A stretch of DNA of 64,000 bases from assembly GCA_036346395.1 (NCBI GenBank), contig CM070604.1, positions 53,781,003 to 53,845,002 on the forward strand, given 5' to 3'. Source of the DNA: Hsuehochloa calcarea (taxonomy: Eukaryota; Streptophyta; Magnoliopsida; Poales; Poaceae). The notes beneath the pieces are model-generated. The model made no database searches, was not told the DNA's origin, and was given only the letters and a program-made list of their open reading frames with translations. The number at the start of each line of letters is the position of its first letter. The first letter of the stretch is position 1. A program made the position numbers and the translations under genes. Positions 60,073 through 64,000 of the stretch are shown here, one piece after another.

Positions 60073-61688
60073 AGTTGTATGTAACTCTGTTTCGGCCTTT
60101 TGCCGATCGGAGTGGTGAACCGTAAGAGGTGACAATGAACCAATGGTCCACAGGCCTCGTCAGTGTCGGCACATGACACACATGTGCGGATCCGCACGCA
60201 GTCCTCACACACTCGTGGTCCAGGGTTTCTGATTAATTAGGCAGCTGCAATCAATCTTGATATGTCTGATAGGGAGACACTACGAAACAACTGATGGATC
60301 ATTCGTACACATGTAGGCTGCATCTCGAATAGTTTTTTAATACGGATTTTGAGGCAGGCTTCCTTCTGTTCCTAATCTCTACATGTTCGCGTTTGTTTGG
60401 TTGGTAGCTTGGATTCTATGTTCGGAAGCAAAACAAGTGGCGTCTAGAGTTAACCTAAAAAGTAGATAATTTTTACCTGACCAATCAAACCTGAAGATGA
60501 GTTGCTTGATTCGAAGTATATACCTAAAATTGAGGAATAAAAAATAAAATGAAGCTATCGACAGTCGATAGAGCAGGCTGGCACCCAGGCGGTCCTGGCA
60601 GCGAACCAAACGCAGTTTCTCCCGGCAGGCAATTTGCCGCCAGGCCGAGGTACCGTACAGCATATTTTTAGTCCTCTACGTTGGTTGGTTATGCTTACAC
60701 GCATTTGCCCTCTGACACTCACTTCTACAGATTGTAGTGGTGCAAGTAAAAAAAAAAAATTGGTAGAGGGAAGGGAACCGTACAAGTTACTGACCTTGTG
60801 ATGATAACATGTCCCCGATGGTGGCTCGTGCTGATGGCCTGTAGCGTGAGGTGCACTCTAACACAACTGTGGCTTACGGATGCCTGAGGTGCCAATGGAA
60901 CAGGAACTTTGACGTCCTCCTTTCCGTCCTCCAAGACTAGCTAGGGAGTTACAAGATGGCAGACAGAGGGAGGAGGATAGTAGGGGTTCTAACCTGGCCG
61001 ACCCTTTCCTACCCGTCTGCCTATTGCTGCACCCACAACATCCTAGGCCACGGGGGGAAAGGACGACGTCAAGCTGGTTGTGTTCAACCCCCGAGGAGTG
61101 CTCCCATGCATAAGGTTCGACCCACTCGATCCAACGGAGCATTAGGATCCTCAACCTTTTACCCAGATTTTCTTTGGGATTTCACCTCTGTCCCATTTTG
61201 CCAAGAATTTTTGGGGCGGATCAGTACGTGATCCATTGGGCTGGCCTGACCCATTCCCACCCCTAGAGGATAGGAGGTATGAGCAGCGTTCCAGCACCAA
61301 ATATTTCGAGCTCAGAGGGAGGAGCATTCATTATGGCAGTTCCTTACTCACGAAATCACAAACTAGTTCTTTTACGATAAATACATTGCCAATAACTTCC
61401 GGAAAGCAGCAATCCATCATCGGATAGCCGAGCGCACCGACCGTTACCAGGCAATCCAAATCACGGTATCCCAATTTTTTTTTTTTAACCAGACTGTCCA
61501 AATTACAGTTCGCTGCTCAAACTACAAACAATAGGTGAATATTGACATCTAAACTGGCATAGCTCTTTGTCCACACAATTAACGTCTAAAACTCAAAAAT
61601 AATGGAGGCGGTTATGTGTACATAGGGCATCCCTAATTAATCCCAAGAATGTACAACAAAACACACAGGCGGAGGGCAGATGGGTCTT
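60073..61688. other. Region beyond the callose synthase 3' end, no recognised gene
   Basis: This lies downstream of the stop codon at 61689 in the minus direction and would hold the 3' UTR of the callose synthase gene. I saw no coding sequence. A TTTTTTTTTT tract is near 61485. Confidence 0.5.
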
Positions 61689-64000
61689 TCATGTCTCCCG
61701 ATTTGCCTTGTTTCCAGCCAAGATGAGGGAGATCTCCAGACCACGGCTGAATGCTTGGTTGAACAGGATACGTGACTGAAAGGTGGACACAAAGGGGAAC
61801 CATGAGAGGAACACGATGGGCACAAAGATCAGGGCACCCATTCCAGCGTCGTACATCCGAGCAATCTCGCGTACAGAATCCCATAGCCCAAGGGTTTTCA
61901 CTAGAGGCTTCCATGTGACGGCCAGCTGCCATGAGAGGTAACAAGTTAGTGCACTGCAGACAATGTGACAACTAGACTCGAGCACAGGTACTTGCATATG
62001 CTATGATTGTGCTTTTTCCTAATTATAAATGTACGTTATTATGTAGGCTTTGTTCCTTCCATCTGGTCTAACGATAGACCTTAGAATTCACAGGCCTGTG
62101 AATAACCAATCAAGCTATCCATACAAGTCTTAATGATATCTTTAGGTACTAGTAAGAACATGAATAATTTTTTCTAGCACCAACTCCACTGTTTCAAAAA
62201 TGTTGGGAAACCTGACAAAACGGAAAATCAACTAAAAGGAAGACCAGAATAAAATTGGTGAAGCTAAAAAAAAAATGTGATTTACTCTGGCGGCAGTAAA
62301 AAGGGCAACAGATATTGCACTAGGCAAGTTCACGATTTAACTAAATCTGGTGTAAAATACTATTTTTGCTGTAATAATGTAGCAGATTGACATAACACTT
62401 CAGAGAAAGAAACAATAAGACTGTTGTACTTACACATAGAACCATCCATCCAGTTGCTATGAAAGCAAGTGCACTTGCAAATAAATCAGCAATTGTAAAC
62501 TTTGTAAGTACAATGAGTAGGACAATTCCTGCAATAATCCCAAGTGCAAGGAAACCCTGTAGAAACCGAACAAAAGTCGGCAAGGCAGTTGACTTCTTCG
62601 GAGTTGCAGTAAAAAGCTGAAACACAATACAACAAAAGTTTAGCTTACTGCTTACACGAAGTTGTCCATATAATGTAAAACCATGAAATAGATGAAAATA
62701 TTAAGACTTCTTATAACAAACCTTAGATAGGAGCACCATAACAAGAAGTACAATCCATGAGAAGCCATAAACCTGACCAATAACAAAAGGCATTAGATTC
62801 AACATAAGTTAGAAAGACTTGACTGATGGTAGGGACTTCAGAAAAGCACGATGTGCATCCCTTCAAATTATGTACAACAGATGATAGGAACAACAGAAAG
62901 GCATTAGATACTATTATTATTGTTGCCTAGTTTGAACACTGAAGGCATTAAATGTCTACAACATCAAAATTCAAACTGGTAGATTCCATTTGAACATCAA
63001 AACTCATTACAAAATTATATAGAAAAAACGGCGAGGTCCAATGACTAATTATGAGATCAAATTATGTGTTTCATATCATCAAAAACTCAAGCAACATTTT
63101 TAGGTCAAGACATAAGAGCTACCACACTACTGGTACTGGTCAGTTATGGAACCAAGTAACCAACATGAACAGAAGAATGGATAACTAGTAAACATGAAAG
63201 AGATTGATAAATGACAGATTTAATGCATGTGAACAGTCAGCTAAAGCAATTGAAAATTATACAGTACAGAACTACTGATTGAGAGAGCTCTTGGCTTACC
63301 GCAAGAGACGTATTATGTGATGTAATTTTAAGCTTGTACACAATGCCATACTGGAAGATAATAAATCTCAGGCTCAGGATAGTCTCTAGGATACGTCCCC
63401 TTAATGTCTGGATATGAGCCTGTATAAACAGATTATAAATGTAATAAAACAGTGCATAAGTGAAAAGAACAAACCACACAGGGTTAAACGTAGATTTCAA
63501 AGTCGTGGTTACTGTCTTACTGACCTGTTCCTCATCCCACCAAGATTCCCAGCTGTTTTCTCCCTTTACACCAACTCCACCTTTATAGAGTAACCAATTT
63601 GTCCAATCATCGAAATCCTCGACAGTCCTTACATTAAAAATGGAAGTCAGTAAAAGGGCGGAAAGAAATACCAGAAATGCAAGCAATTACATTGTGCATT
63701 AACCAAATGCATTGAAGATTACTATGAACATTTAGTTATCTAGCATGCATGTATCTTATATTCATGCATGATTGCATGCACCAACATATGTTGAAAACTG
63801 ACATTATTACCCTATAATTCTAGACAAGATATTTCAGAGGTAGTGTTCTGTTTCTTTTCTATTATTTTCAATTTCCGCAATCAGTGGTCAACTGGTCATA
63901 TTGCCTAAATGTCAACTAATTTGGGGGGTATACGATTGGTCTGGAACATACTTTTGCCACTCGAAACCAGAAGGGTTGAAAATGTATGGTGCGAAAAGCC
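61689..64000 (-). CDS. Callose synthase (GSL8/GSL10, CALS9/CALS10 type), C-terminal part
   Basis: Six exons on the minus strand are seen: 63952-64000 (cut by the window edge), 63525-63627, 63300-63419, 62722-62772, 62434-62616 and 61689-61925, with the stop at 61689-61691. All introns have GT-AG borders and the frame is kept, giving about 246 residues. The enzyme makes 1,3-beta-glucan from UDP-glucose at the plasma membrane and cell plate. Visible are FNPSGFEWQK, TVEDFDDWTNWLLYKGGVGV, SWESWWDEEQAHIQTLRGRI and then five or six hydrophobic membrane segments. The end, FNQAFSRGLEISLILAGN, resembles GSL8/GSL10, and the many short introns fit that subgroup, since several others have few introns. 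The catalytic region lies outside the window. No damage is visible. Confidence 0.93.

Noticed and set aside
61633..61971. Minus-strand frames of 62 and 112 codons overlapping the callose synthase end
   Set aside because: They are other-frame shadows of the last callose synthase exon.

Overview
This window is plant nuclear DNA, most likely from a grass of the rice (Oryza) type. The genes have spliced exons with GT-AG introns. The CACTA, Ty1/copia and Ty3/gypsy families, hAT and Mutator MITEs, and the codon style of the GC-rich MYB gene all fit a grass. There is no bacterial-type gene organisation. Species assignment is inference.

Two genes look functional. One is an R2R3-MYB transcription factor (48162-49658, +, three exons, 352 residues) of the MYB9/MYB107-like clade. 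The other is the C-terminal part of a callose synthase of the GSL8/GSL10 type (61689-64000, -, six exons seen, cut by the window edge). A third gene, for an RRM protein of the BPA1 (binding partner of ACD11) family, lies at 13992-17572 and is wrecked. It has a Mutator-like MITE in the RRM exon, a damaged middle exon, a one-base insertion, and a gypsy element in place of its 3' end.

The rest is mostly nested transposons, many of which can be delimited by their target-site duplications (TSDs). Left to right: a copia 3' end (1 to about 1090); a large CACTA element with TNP2 and a second, Ulp1-bearing gene on the minus strand (1322 to about 12600), split by solo LTR A (8951-10847, TSD CTTTC); the broken BPA1-like gene; a gag-only gypsy element (17573-21905); a copia fragment (21906-22502); a gypsy-like LTR segment (about 23740-27500) carrying a hAT MITE (25056-25618, TSD CTGACAGG); a gene-free stretch; a deleted CACTA derivative (31970-33858, TSD ACA); a copia element (36331-45009, TSD GTTTT) with solo LTRs B (39955-41824, TSD ACTGC) and C (42106-43856, TSD ATTAT) inside it; a tandem duplication of MYB upstream DNA with a third CACTA element in one copy (45837-46964, TSD TGA); the MYB gene; a copia element with one shrunken LTR (52643-57570, TSD GTGAC); a solo LTR (59600-60072, TSD AGTTG); and the callose synthase gene.

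The genes do not form a pathway unit. The most informative parts are the order of insertions, the remodelled MYB promoter, and the stepwise destruction of the BPA1-like gene. I found no evidence for a wholly new kind of biological system.
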